Positions 35,931 through 46,798 of a DNA stretch of 64,000 nucleotides are shown piece by piece. Below the pieces are notes generated by a model. It had not been told where the DNA came from and searched no databases. It was given only the letters and a program-made list of their open reading frames with translations. The position numbers and the translations under genes are program-made. Every line of letters starts with the position of its first letter. Positions within the stretch are counted from its first letter, which is position 1. The stretch covers positions 152,447,971 through 152,511,970 of the forward strand of contig NC_081411.1 in the NCBI RefSeq assembly GCF_030272615.1. The letters are read 5' to 3'. The DNA is from Cryptomeria japonica. Taxonomy: Eukaryota; Streptophyta; Pinopsida; Cupressales; Cupressaceae.

Positions 35931-36396
35931 TGTTGAAATGTGGCGACTGATCAGCAAAGTACTGTACACTCAGCACGTATCCTCGCCGGGGTCCGGGGCC
36001 GGGCTGGGCCCCGGGCAGGGGTTCAGGGGCGACAGCCCTCGAGAAAAGCGGGGGTTCGGGGGCGGCAGCCCCCGAGAAAAAAATTTTTGCCATTTTTTTT
36101 TTATGAAAACCGACATTGTAATAAAACCCTAAAAAAAAGGCCGACTTTGTTTGTTGCCCTAAAAACGGATGTTATAAGCGGCTGGGATGCTTAAGGCATT
36201 GTAAGGTTGATGTACTATTTTTGCTGGATAATAAGAAAGATTGGACGGCTGTGTATGGTGGACGTAACCCATTCTGGGTGAACCACGTTAAATCTCTGTG
36301 TTATCTGTGTCCTATTTTATTTCTTTATCTTTTGTATTTAAATCTGCATATAATTTTTAGTTCATATTTGCTTCGGATCTCCTTGAAACCCTAACA
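35931..36396 (+). repeat. Copia-F 5' LTR
   Basis: TGTTGAAATG...CCCTAACA. It includes a GC-rich segment with two copies of a 33-bp unit (about 36019-36083) where the 3' LTR has one. Confidence 0.95.
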
Positions 36397-36398
36397 AT

Positions 36399-36410
36399 TG
36401 GTATCAGAGC
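36399..36410 (+). promoter_or_regulatory. Copia-F primer-binding site
   Basis: TGGTATCAGAGC, complementary to the 3' end of plant initiator tRNA-Met, two bases after the LTR. Confidence 0.9.
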
Positions 36411-36456
36411 GAGGTTTTCTGTAAATTGGTAGGACTTTCAGATTTGAGTGGGTGCA

Positions 36457-39400
36457 ATGGAGGATTCCAAATTCAAGGTCGAAAAGTTTAACGGCCAGAA
36501 TTATCAGTTATGGAAAATGCAGATGGAGGATTACCTGTATCAAAAGGATTTGTGGCGGCCATTGGAAGGAAAGGCAAAGAAACCGACCACAATATCAGAT
36601 GAAGAGTGGGACATTTTAGATAGAAAGGCTTTGGGATCCATTCGATTGTGCCTTGCGTCGTCTGTAGCATTCAATATAACAGAAGCAAAAATGACTATAG
36701 ATTTGATGGCAACATTGGCTAAGTTGTATGAGAAACCCTCGGCTTCAAATAAGGTATTTCTTATGAAGCGTTTGTTTAATTTGAAAATGAGTGAGGGAGG
36801 ATCTGTAGCGGAGCACTTAAATGAATTTAATACAATTACCAGTCAATTGTCTTCGGTAAAAATTACCTTTGCAGAAGAGGTTAGGGCTCTCTTGATTTTA
36901 TGTTCTTTGCCAGAAAGCTGGAATAGCTTGGTTATGGCTGTAAGTAACTCTGTCTCTGGTAAAAATACTTTGGTATTTGATGATATTGTTGGTGTTATCC
37001 TAAGCGAGGAAATGTGAAGGAAAAGCACAGGTGAGACTTCAACATCATCGGGTAGTGTTTTGAATGTGGAGAATAGAGGAAGATCAAAGGAAAGAGGAAA
37101 AGGCCCTGGGAATGAGAAGTCACGAGGGAAGTCAAAGAAAGGACGCTCTCAATCTAGAGGAAAGAAAGATTGCTGGTACTGCGGAAAGCCTGGTCATCTA
37201 AAGAAAGACTGTTGGTCTCGGAAAAACAAAGAAGGAGACAAAAATGAAAATGACAGTAAGGAAGCTAATATTGCAAGTAATACTTTACAAGATGCTTTAA
37301 TCTTATGTTTGGATAATGTTAATGATTCCTGGGTAATAGATTCTGGGGCTTCATTTCATGCTACACCCCATAGAAAATATTTTCTAGATTATGTTCAAGG
37401 TGATTTTGGACAGGTATATTTGGGTGATGATGAGCCCTGTCAAATTGTTGGAAAGGGAAAGATAAAGATCAAGTTGCAGAATGGTAATGACTGGTTTCTG
37501 CAGGAGGTAAGACATGTTCCTAATTTAAGAAGAAATTTAATTTCTGCAGGGCAACTAGGTAGTGAAGGTTGCATAGTTACCTTCTCAGACAGTATGTGGA
37601 AGGTCACTAAAGGATCATTAGTAGTAGCTAAAGGTGCGAAGGTAGGCACATTATATCTGTGTACTGGTAACACTTACTCTACCTTAGCTGCTACAGATAA
37701 AGTTACTGCAGGGACAACAACAATAAATGTTGCAAGAACAGATTCGATAATGTGGCACCATAGGCTTGGGCACATGAATGAGAAAGGGATGAAAATCCTT
37801 CACTCCAAAAATCTATTGCCAGGACTAAAGAATATTGATTTAGAGTTCTGTGAAAACTGTGTTTATGGTAAACAGAAAAGAGTCAGATTTCTCAAGGTTG
37901 GGAAAGAGAAGAAGAGTGAGAAGTTGGAGCTTGTACATTCAGATGTATGGGGACCGGCTCAGGTATCATCTCTTGGTGGTTCTTGTTATTATGTTATTTT
38001 TATTGATGACTCGACTAGAAAAACATGGGTATATTTCCTAAAACAAAAATCAGATGTTTTTGAAACTTTTAAGAAATGGAAAGCTCTGGTTGAGAATGAG
38101 ACAGGAAAAAAGTTGAAGTGTCTCAGATCGGATAATGGAGGTGAGTATTGCAGCAAAGCATTTTAAGATTACTGTTCCTTAAATGGGATTCGAAAGCAGA
38201 AGACAGTTCCAGGAACTCCACAGGAAAATGGTGTGTCAGAGAGAATGAATAGGACCATCATGGAACGTGCGAGGAGCATGAGATTGCATGTTGGATTGCC
38301 CTTACATTTTTGGGCAGATGCTGTACATACTGCTGTCTATTTGATAAATAGAGGACCTTCAACCCCTTTGGATGGTGGTATTCCAGAGGAGGCATGGACT
38401 GGTAAAAAGGTAAATTATTCTTTTCTAAAAACTTTTGGTTGCGAAGCTTTTGTCCATGTTGATAAAGAAAACAGAACCAAGCTTGATGCTAAATCTCAGA
38501 AATGTACCTTCATTGGATATGGGATTGATGAATATGGCTATCGGTTATGGGATTTTGAAAATAAGAAAATAATTAGAAGTAGAGATGTTATATTCAATGA
38601 GAAGGTTATGTATAAAGAACAGATGCAGGAAAAGAAGCATGAACAGGACAAACAAGAATATGTGGTGTTGGATGAGATTCTTGAAAATAAAATGCCACAG
38701 GTACCTGATGCTCAGCAACAACAGATTGTCCCACAAACTCCTGCAAGTGTTAGACGTTCTACGAGGACAAGTAGACCCCCTGAAAGATTTTCTCCTTCTT
38801 TGTATTCTATTTTATTAATAGATTCTGGTGAACCAGAAGAATATGAAGAAGCAATGCAGGTGGATGCCAAACAACAGTGGCAACTAGGCATGAAAGAGGA
38901 GATGGACTCCTTGATGAAAAATAAGACTTGGGACTTAGTCCCTTTACCTGCAGAAATAAGAGCCTTGCCTAACAAATGGGTTTATCGACTGAAGGAGGAG
39001 GAAGGAGGTCAGAAAAGATATAAGGCCAGACTTGTGGTAAAAGGTTTTGCACAGAAAAAGGGTATAGATTATGATGAAATATTTTCTCCAGTTGTAAAAA
39101 TGACCTGAATTAGAACTGTACTTAGTCTTGTGGCTGCAGATGATTTACATCTTGAACAATTAGATGTCAAAACAGCTTTTCTCCATGGAGATTTGGAGGA
39201 GGAAATTTACATGTTGCAACCACAGGGATATGAGGTCAAAGGTAAGGAGAACTTGGTGTGCAGGTTGAAGAAAAGTTTGTATGGCCTAAAGCAAGCACCT
39301 CGACAATGGTATTTAAAATTTGATAGTTTCATGGCTGAACACGGTTATCATAGATGTCATTCTGATCATTGTGTATATTTTAAGAGATTTGATAATGGCA

Positions 39401-40383
39401 GTTATATTATCCTATTGCTTTATGTTGATGACATGCTTGTTGCTGGGTCTAACATGCAACATATAAATGATCTTAAACAGAAATTAGCCAGGTCATTTGC
39501 TATGAAGGATTTGGGTGCAGCTAAGCAAATTCTCGGTATGAGGATTACACGGGACAGGAAAAATAGAACCTTGAATTTGTCCCAAAGTGAGTATATAAAG
39601 AAGGTGTTGAAAAGATTTAACATGCAGGATGCAAAAGCAGTTAGTACACCTTTGGCTAGTCATTTCAAATTGACTAAGGAGATGTGCCCAAAGGCACAGG
39701 AAGAGGTTAATAAAATGTCTAACATCCCGTATTCATCAGCTGTTGGTAGTTTGATGTATGCAATGGTATGCACAAGGCCAGATATTGCACATGCAGTGGG
39801 AGTTGTGAGCAGGTTTATGAGTAATCCGAGTATGGAACATTGGAATGCTGTAAAATGGATTCTTCGGTATTTGAAAGGAACTACTACGAAGGCATTATGT
39901 TTCAAAGGATCTAATGCTGCTCTAAGTGGATTTGTTGACTCTGATCTGGCTGGTGATATTGATTCACGGAGGAGTACTACAGGGTATGTTTTTACTATAG
40001 GGGGAACTGCAGTCAGTTGGATTTCTAGGCTGCAAAAGGTTGTTGCACTTTCAACCACTGAAGCTGAGTATGTTGCTGCTACAGAAGCCAGCAAAGAGAT
40101 GATTTGGTTGCAATATTTTCTAAAGGAATTGGGTCAGACACAAGAGGATAGCCCATTATATACTGATAGCCAGAGTGCCATTCATCTTGCGAAGAACTCT
40201 TCTTTTCATTCAAGGACAAAGCACATTCAGCTCAGGTACCACTTCATCCGGACTATTTTGGAGGAGGGTTAGTTACGGCTTGAGAAGATTCACACAAGTG
40301 AGAATCCTGCTGATATGTTCACAAAGGCAGTTCCACAGGAGAAGCTGATTTCTTCATCAGTTTCTGTTGGTCTTCTTGATTGA
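36457..40383 (+). pseudogene. Copia-F gag-pol polyprotein with four in-frame stops
   Basis: One frame of about 1308 codons; the start is the ATG at 36457, because the upstream in-frame codon at 36448 is GTG. Domains in order: UBN2-type gag (NYQLWKMQMEDYL); CCHC knuckle CWYCGKPGHLKKDC near 37171; protease WVIDSGASFHATP near 37330; integrase with HHRLGH...CENCVYGKQ near 37750-37870 and core residues in HSDVWGP, RSDNGGEY and PQENGVSER; RT with HGDLEEEIYM near 39185 and YVDDM near 39423; RNase H with STTEAEYVAA and TDSQSAIHLAK near 40050-40190. Stops: TGA at 37015, TAA at 38164, TGA at 39106 and TAG at 40270, each a single-base change. It resembles Tnt1/Tork polyproteins. The copy is inactive as it stands. 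Confidence 0.93.
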
Positions 40384-40519
40384 TAATTGTGGAATTTATA
40401 CCAGTCAAGTCCTAATGTTTTATCCAGCGGATGTTGCATGTACAGTGGTGTCGTGTAGTGTCAGTCTCCAAGTGGGAGATTGTTCGGTGTGGAGCCTGAT
40501 CAGTCTCCAAGTGGGAGAT

Positions 40520-40952
40520 TGTTGAAATGTGGCGACTGATCAGCAAAGTACTGTACACTCAACACGTATCCTCGCTGGGGTCCGGGGCCGAGCTGGGCCC
40601 TGGGCAGGGGTTGGGGGGCGGTAGCCCCCGAGAAAAAAAATTTTGCCATTTTTTTTTTATGAAAACAGACATTGTAATAAAACCATAAAAAAAAGGCCGA
40701 CTTTGTTTGTTGCCCTAAAAACGGATGTTATAAGCGGCTGGGATGCTTAAGGCATTGTAAGGTTGATGTACTGTTTTTGCTGGATAATAAGAAAGATTGG
40801 ATGGCTGTGTATGGTGGACGTAACCCATTCTGGGTGAACCACGTTAAATCTCTATGTTATCTGTGTCCTATTTTATTTCTTTATCTTTTGTATTTAAATC
40901 TACATATAATTGTTAGTTCATATTTGCTTCGAATCTGCTTGAAACCCTAACA
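40520..40952 (+). repeat. Copia-F 3' LTR
   Basis: Same TG...CA ends as the 5' LTR; lacks one 33-bp unit. Followed by the AGACG duplication and continuing Tat-B leader. Confidence 0.95.
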
Positions 40953-41065
40953 AGACGTGTCTCTGTTTGACACAGACGTTGTTACAGACACAGACGCTAT
41001 TCTGCCCTTCACAGACATGCTTAGATTACTCAGACGCGGTTAGAACAGACACAGACGCGTTTTTG
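40953..41065 (-). repeat. CGCGTCTGTG motif cluster, continuation after Copia-F
   Basis: Further CACAGACGC-type copies on the plus strand, same family as 35880-35930 and 42270-42530. Confidence 0.75.
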
Positions 41066-41319
41066 TAAATTTCGTCCAATTTTTCCAATCTGTGAAGTTG
41101 TTTTGTTGTGACCAAATCTGATTTTTCGACTGTTTTTCGTGACAAGAGGACACAATGTTGATGACTCAATGTTTGCAAACTGTTTAGACTCCAAAAGTGT
41201 GTTGTTTGATGTAAAAAGTTTTTGCATACATTTGAAGACACAAAAGACACAATATTTTGCTATTTTGTCTTGAATGTTTGAGTGTTTAGCATAAGACAAG
41301 CACAAATCTTAGGGCTGGC

Positions 41320-41900
41320 CAAGACAATAGTTGTTGATCCCACATAGGGTTTTACCCCCGAGGCTACGCTATTCAGAGCGGATACTTAGATGCTTGACCT
41401 CACTGGCTCCACCCTCGGCACTCACTTCTCGGGTCAGCCAAGCATCAGTCCCCATGAAAACTCCCCATGGCGAACTTTGTATCTCTACTAAGAACCGTAT
41501 GTGTGTGGGCCGCTACCAGAGGTCCGACCTCCTGCCTCAACAACTAGAAGGATTTGGGCATCTAAAACAAAGAGGTGCTAGTAAGGGCATCCGCTCGTGT
41601 GGCCATACATGTGGCACTTTCAGCTCTGTAAATACAGAAGACTCCCAGCCGGTAGGGGTTACGCCCTACAAATGATCAAATAAATTTGATCAAACAGGTT
41701 TATGGGGAGACATAGTGTCGGTATGAACTAATCAGCACACGTTATTCATAGTTTTCACCATGAATACATTTGATTATAGTGCTTTGGATGAGGTGGGTTT
41801 TCCTCGCTACCACTTGGGTCGTTCTCTTCTCACTAGTAGTCCTAATGACCACACGGGAAGACAGGCCCTCTAAAGAGTAAACAAAAAGAGCCTATTGCTC
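41320..41900 (-). other. Conserved leader block of Tat-B
   Basis: Aligns by eye over roughly 500 bases with Tat-A 43790-44330, including identical runs such as CTCCACCCTCGGCACTCACT and AGCTCTGTAAATACAGAAG, although the LTRs of the two elements hardly align. It may be a packaging or RNA-structure element. Confidence 0.6.
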
Positions 41901-42269
41901 AAGACACAAAAGACAATGATTCAATTTTAGTGCACCAAAGGAAGTGTTTGCTAAGCTATGAAAAACAAGGCACACAACAAAACTAAAAAACCCTAGCTAA
42001 GGCCCTGCAACAAAATTGTTAGTAGTTTGGGTTGTTTCAAATGATAACCCCTTCCTGCAAGCACACAAGTTAGGTAAATTTTAGAAAAACCCAAAAGACT
42101 TTGTGAAAAGGGGCCTTCAACAAAAAACGTATTTGCCTCCAAAGCAAGCTACACAAACCAGGTTAGCTAGATCTGCAAGAGTTAGCCGAAAATAAACCAG
42201 ATCTGAAACCCTAAGTACAAAATCCGAAAACCTGAATCAAAGTAAAGTTGAAAAATTGCAAAACAGAAT

Positions 42270-42530
42270 GCGCAGACGCCTTTATACCAGACACAAACGC
42301 GTCTGAAAGACACAGACGCGGTTTTGTAGTTCACAGACGCGATCGGATGTCACAGACGCGACTTCTGAGTGCAGACGCGATAAGATTAATCACAGACGCG
42401 GTTAAAATTATCAGACGCGATTCCAGAAACCTGCAAAAATAAAAATTGGCAGAAACACAGACGCGATTCTCGATATCGCAGACGCTTCTGAAACACAAAA
42501 ACGCGATCCAAACACTCGCAGACGCGGAAA
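42270..42530 (-). repeat. CGCGTCTGTG motif array near the Tat-B primer site
   Basis: About twelve copies of CACAGACGCG (plus strand) spaced by 15-25 bases; in element sense this reads CGCGTCTGTG. Confidence 0.85.
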
Positions 42531-42618
42531 AAATCTAAAATGTTGTCGAAAACTGTCCGATCTGCAACTTCAAAAATGCAAAATCTGCAACAAAAATGTT
42601 AAATGCAAAGGGACAAGA

Positions 42619-42636
42619 GTCCCATCAGGCGTGCCA
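42619..42636 (-). promoter_or_regulatory. Tat-B primer-binding site
   Basis: In element sense TGGCACGCCTGATGGGAC begins three bases after the 5' LTR. It starts with the TGG expected opposite a tRNA CCA end. I do not assign the tRNA. Confidence 0.65.
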
Positions 42637-42639
42637 AAA

Positions 42640-43402
42640 TGTTTATGGTGAAAATGGATAACAATAATAACAATATTGAAAGGCTAAAATGAATCCAACC
42701 ACTAAACCCTAGCCTAACAATGAACAAAGATCCACCATAACATATGAAGATAACCTAAGACAATGCAAAATAACTCAAAATCACATGTCCAAGAGGTTTT
42801 TGATCTCCATTCTTTCTATCTCCATTGATCTTGCTTGATATATTTGCTCTCAGATTTTTATATGCACAAGAGCTCAACAAAGAACGGAATGTGGTTGCAA
42901 GTAGGATCGTAGTGTAGCCAAGTACTCCAAAATCAGTCATTAGTCATTAGGGTTTTACAATGAAGAAAGCATCTCCTTAAATAGAAGACATAATAAGAAA
43001 TGGAGGGTTAAGATTGAGAGGTGTAAAAAGAGAGGTCGGCTAGGATTAGAGGGTAGGTATAAGAAATACCAAAATAATGAAAGGGGTAGGTAGTGTAGGA
43101 ATTAAGAGATGAATGACATGTGTCATGTGTAGAAAAAGCTAATGAATTAATTAAATAAATAAAGATTTATTTAATTAATAGAAGAAGTAGGACAATTAAA
43201 TAAATAAAATATTTATTTAATTTAGGAAAAGGATAATTTAAATAAATAAATGTATTTATTTAAATAAGAAATAAGGCTAGAAGAGGATAAATGAATTAAT
43301 TAAATAAATAAAGATTTATTTAATTAATAGAAGAATTAAGCTTAGATAATTAAATAAATAAAATATTTATTTAATTAGACATGACAATTTTGGGTGTCTA
43401 CA
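42640..43402 (-). repeat. Tat-B 5' LTR
   Basis: Near-identical to 22255-23034. The 17-bp deletion falls between two TCACA copies, so it looks like slippage on microhomology. Followed by the second AGCCT duplication. Confidence 0.95.
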
Positions 43403-45066
43403 AGCCTATTGGATTAGTGACCCCGTTATTGAACTAGTTTGAAAATATGTGATAGTTTAGAGACAAATCTACTCAAGAAGTGTTTTGATACTGATGTTGA
43501 AATTTTGGTTTGATATGCTTTTTAGATGTGAAAAATTCTTTGTGCTAACTCTTGTGGTAAAGAGTGTTAACTTATGGGATAAAATCACTATTTTGTTGCT
43601 TGAAAGCACTATTATGATTATGTTTCAAGGATTTTTCTCAAATCTTTTAGAAAGTTGTTGGATTTTTATTCATTTTTAGATGATGAATTTCTTCAATTTT
43701 TGACCATTTTGAACATGTCATAGACATAGAAGACAAAATGTTTTTAAAAAACAAAATGCATAAGCAAGTACAAATCATATGGCAAGCTGAGACAATAATT
43801 GTTGAATCTCAAATGGGGTTTCACCCGAGCCTACGCTATTCGAAGAGTATATTTAGATGCTTGACCCCACTAGCTCCACCCTCGGCACTCACTTCTCCGG
43901 GGCAACCAAGCACCAGTTTCTATGAAAACTCCCCATGGAAAAATTTATATCTTTGCTAAGAACCATATGTGTGTGAGTCGCTTCAGAGGTCTGACCTTGT
44001 GTGCCAACAATTAGAAGGATTTTGGCAACTAGTACAAGTGGTTTTTAGTAAAGGCTTCTGGTCATGTGGCCATACATGCGGCACTTTTAGCTCTGTAAAT
44101 ACAGAAGGTTCCCAGCCTATAGAGATTACGCTCCATAGGGTTTATGGGGAAACATAGTGTCGGTATGAACTTATCAGCACATGTTGCTTGTGACTTTCGT
44201 TACAAACATGATTTATTTAGAGTGGATTAGAAGGACTCGATATTAGCCCATTTCCACTTTGGGTCATTCCCCTCTCATTAGCCCCATCAAGGCAGCTTAG
44301 GAAGGCAGGCCCTCTAAAGGTTATACATAAAAGAAAGTAGGTCTGGTTTTCTAATCACCGTATGATGGTGAGAGCATACTTACCTACTACTTCATCAAGC
44401 ACGAAAAACACAAGTTCATTTTAGATTTCTAAAATCTATGTGCAACTATTTTAAAGAAGTCACTCAAAATGCAAGTTGCATGTTGTTAATTTATCCCCTT
44501 AGTTAAGCTAAATGAGCATGACATGATGTGTTACTTTCCAAAATAGAACTTCTTAATTAACTAGGTGAGGAAATGCATGAAATTTGCTTTAAAAACAATC
44601 CTGCACATACATGTCAGTAGTTTGAAAAATTTAAGTTCTTGGACATTCGGAGCTGCAAGAAAATTATGTCAGTTGCAAATAAAAGCGTTATCCTAACAAA
44701 TGCATTTTCTTTCACCTCTAAAGCGCTAACCTAAAGGACAAAAGCGCTAACCTGAAATATAAAAATGTTGCCCTGTGGACTAAGAAGCAAGAATTCTCTA
44801 ACAAAAGCGTTAACCAAACTGACAAATGTGTTAACCTGAAGGACCAAAATGTTGTTCTGAAGATTAAATGCTTTGATTTAAAAACAAATGCACTAACCTA
44901 AATGACAAATATGCTAACCTGCAGGACAAAAGCGTTAACCTATCAAATAAAGGCATTGTCAGAACTCACACAGACGTGAATCTGTATTACAAATGTGTTA
45001 AATTTGTTTTTTTGCAAGAATTAGATAGGATATTAGAAAGAATATGCGAGGCTCTGGGCGCCAAAA
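43403..45066 (-). other. Tat-A leader, LTR-proximal part
   Basis: Begins with AGCCT (the Tat-B duplication). Contains the conserved block (43790-44330) shared with Tat-B and a motif array at 44690-44960 with about ten spaced copies resembling ACAAAAGCGTTAACCT. It ends at a primer-site-like TGGCGCCCAGAGCC in element sense (45050-45063), three bases from the LTR, as in Tat-B. Confidence 0.7.
44690..44960 (-). repeat. AAAGCGTTAACCT motif array in the Tat-A leader
   Basis: Spaced degenerate copies such as ACAAAAGCGCTAACCT every 25-30 bases, in the place where Tat-B has its CGCGTCTGTG array. Confidence 0.65.
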
Positions 45067-45853
45067 TGTGTCGACTTGAATTTCATCATCAGAATACTAC
45101 CTGCAACATATTAGTTTCACAAAATACAAAGGAAATGCTACAGGAAATCCAAACTCAACCAATGAAACTACATGAAATTGATATAAAATAAAAACATCAT
45201 TATTACCTTCATGATTTATGTCTCATTCTGTCCTAACTTCACTGTTCCTAGTTACAGATGGTGTGCTCTCAGATAAGCACTGATAGCTTCCAAGATGGCA
45301 TATGAAGAATGGACTGATAACTTATAGTTAACTGATACTATGATATGCAATGCTAAAATGACTATGATAAATGATTATGCTAAATGAGAAATACTAAATT
45401 ACTTCAAGATTAAAACTCACGGATGTATAAGTTTTCACAAATGATTAGCTTGAAAACTCACTTGAAGACTAACTCTTTCTCAACTCAAACTCCTGATTTT
45501 ATAGACTTTGAGAGGATAAGATGATGTGGTCTGGATCAATGGTCATGATCAAATCTACAGATTTGGATAGATGTGAGCAAAGGTGAAGGTTGAGAGAAAG
45601 GAGGAATGAGAAGACAAGTGTCACTCATCTCACCTTGACTGGGTTGTTGACTAAGAGAATCTAGGGATGGTTGGAGAAGATTTAGGCATGAGAGGACAAG
45701 TGAACTCAAGTCCTTCCTAAGATGTAGGGATGTTGGAGAGATTATAGAAGAAAATTTAAGAAATATGTGTATGTACACAATATTTCATTAAATTTGGAGG
45801 TTGGAGATAAATGATGAATTAATATTTAAGAAATATTAATATCTTTAGCCACA
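45067..45853 (-). repeat. Tat-A 5' LTR
   Basis: Minus strand ends GTCGACACA just before the primer site. The outer end is placed at TGTGGCTAAAG because copia LTR homology begins right after it. At 787 bp it fits the Tat-B LTR length. Because the 3' LTR starts TGTATACAC instead, the outer few bases may be lost here; the edge is uncertain. Confidence 0.6.
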
Positions 45854-46528
45854 TGATTGACAAGGTCGACTAAACCCTGAACCCATAAACCCATAAATAC
45901 AAAAATTACATCACATAATACCACTAGACCAATATTATGATTTACATTACATAGCATGGACATAAATCAAGTAACCAAACAATTATATCCATCGGGGATT
46001 TTACTAAGACCAAAATCCAACACGCTTCACTTGTCGATAGAAACCCTCAATGAAAGTTTAACCGGATCCAAATAGGACCACCATAATAGCACACCATCCA
46101 AAGAAAAATTGCCAAATGCTCAAGATATGATCAAGAAGCACCAACAACATGAAAGAGATTGATTCCTTAAGTCGGACCCAAAATCCACTGACCAAGTCAC
46201 CAAAACAACATATCGATAAAGCTAACTGAGAACGCCAGAAGCTGGTAAAGGCAAAATCTAGTCGGTAAAGCCAAGAACAAGTCGGTAACTCGAAATACCA
46301 AAAGCAATAACCAAATCATGAAGCCACTAGAATATAGAAGGAATATAACCATCAAAACAAGCATCCAAAACTGATTCCAAAGGTCTGATCATACCGGATC
46401 AAAATCACAACCAAAACAAAAATGATCACCAAGACTTACAAGGATAGATCTAACCGAGATAGTCTCCAACCAAGATACAGTGTTGACATCAATGACAACA
46501 CTTAACCAAATCCATCATATTGCCAAGA
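45854..46528 (-). repeat. Copia-D 3' LTR, partial
   Basis: Aligns with 51652-52332 of the Copia-D 5' LTR (shared TTGACAAGGTCG, AAACCCATAAACCCATAAATA, AGCATGGACATAAATCAA-type runs). The remaining 560 bp of the LTR are missing at the junction with Tat-A. The purine tract AAAGGGGGAGATTC precedes it in element sense at 46529-46541. Confidence 0.8.
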
Positions 46529-46798
46529 ATCTCCCCCTTTGGCATTGATGGCAACACTGAATGTGAAAAACATCCAAGTGCCAAGGAATGCGAACAAACT
46601 CCAAAATACCAAAATATCTAGTAGTTTTCACATGGATACCTTCTCCCCCTTTGACATTAATGAAAAAGGATGGATACTAAACCAAGAGTACTGAACCAAA
46701 CAACTGACTACCCCCCTTGAGTAGTAGCACCATCTTCATCAACCCGAATCAGAAAAGTATGTCTGATAAACTCACCGGATTGATGCATCTCTACATCA

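Larger units (their letters stand above)
35931..40952 (+). mobile_element. Copia-F: Ty1/copia element of Tnt1/Tork type
   Basis: Complete element with LTRs 35931-36396 and 40520-40952. A perfect AGACG duplication (35926-35930 and 40953-40957) lies inside the Tat-B leader. The primer site TGGTATCAGAGC (36399-36410, initiator tRNA-Met type) follows the 5' LTR and a purine tract AAGTGGGAGAT (40509-40519) precedes the 3' LTR. The polyprotein frame is intact except for four stops. The LTRs differ by about 16 substitutions plus a 33-bp copy-number difference. Confidence 0.95.
35392..42639 (-). other. Tat-B untranslated leader (hosts Copia-F)
   Basis: About 2.2 kb once Copia-F is removed, the same length as the Tat-A leader. 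It contains the CGCGTCTGTG motif clusters next to the Copia-F insertion and near the primer site, and a block at 41320-41900 strongly conserved with Tat-A 43790-44330. An open stretch on the plus strand at 41331-41675 overlaps the conserved block; I do not call it a gene because its Tat-A counterpart contains a stop and slips frame. Confidence 0.7.
22255..43402 (-). mobile_element. Tat-B: young 21-kb Ty3/gypsy Tat-lineage element with antisense PMD gene
   Basis: Complete element with two LTRs of 780 and 763 bp that differ by about five substitutions and one 17-bp indel by eye. A perfect AGCCT duplication flanks it. It has a polypurine tract at the 3' LTR and a primer-binding site at the 5' LTR. 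Order in element sense: 5' LTR 42640-43402; leader 35392-42639, which hosts Copia-F; gag-pol 35391-27880; 3' region with the PMD gene on the opposite strand; 3' LTR 22255-23034. Without Copia-F it is about 16.1 kb. Gag-pol is broken only by four stop codons. Confidence 0.95.
1278..45853 (-). mobile_element. Tat-A: old Ty3/gypsy Tat-lineage element with antisense PMD gene, split by two insertions
   Basis: Reassembled from parts in consistent order and orientation. The 5' LTR is 45067-45853 and the leader is 43403-45066 plus 21691-22254, interrupted by Tat-B. The gag-pol remnant is 14119-21690, the 3' region is 10016-14118, and after the Tat-C insertion it resumes at 1510 to about 1985. The 3' LTR start is 1278-1509. 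Joining the leader across Tat-B is supported by Tat-B's perfect AGCCT target duplication. Joining the 3' region across Tat-C is supported by the antisense gene, whose exon 1 lies at 1840 and exon 2 at 10240. Without its guests the element is about 15 kb. The 3' LTR is cut short against copia sequence at 1277, and the outer edge of the 5' LTR is uncertain by about 10 bp. Confidence 0.7.

Noticed and set aside
35863-36194. Open stretches across the Copia-F 5' LTR
   Set aside because: They span the LTR boundary and GC-rich minisatellite; no domain.
41331-41675. Possible 114-residue antisense protein in the Tat-B leader
   Set aside because: The matching Tat-A frame has a stop and slips, and the whole block is conserved at DNA level, so coding is not shown.
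45854-46528. Tat-A inserted cleanly into the Copia-D 3' LTR
   Set aside because: The missing half of that LTR is not found at the other end of Tat-A; Copia-E gag is there instead, so deletion or rearrangement is more likely.
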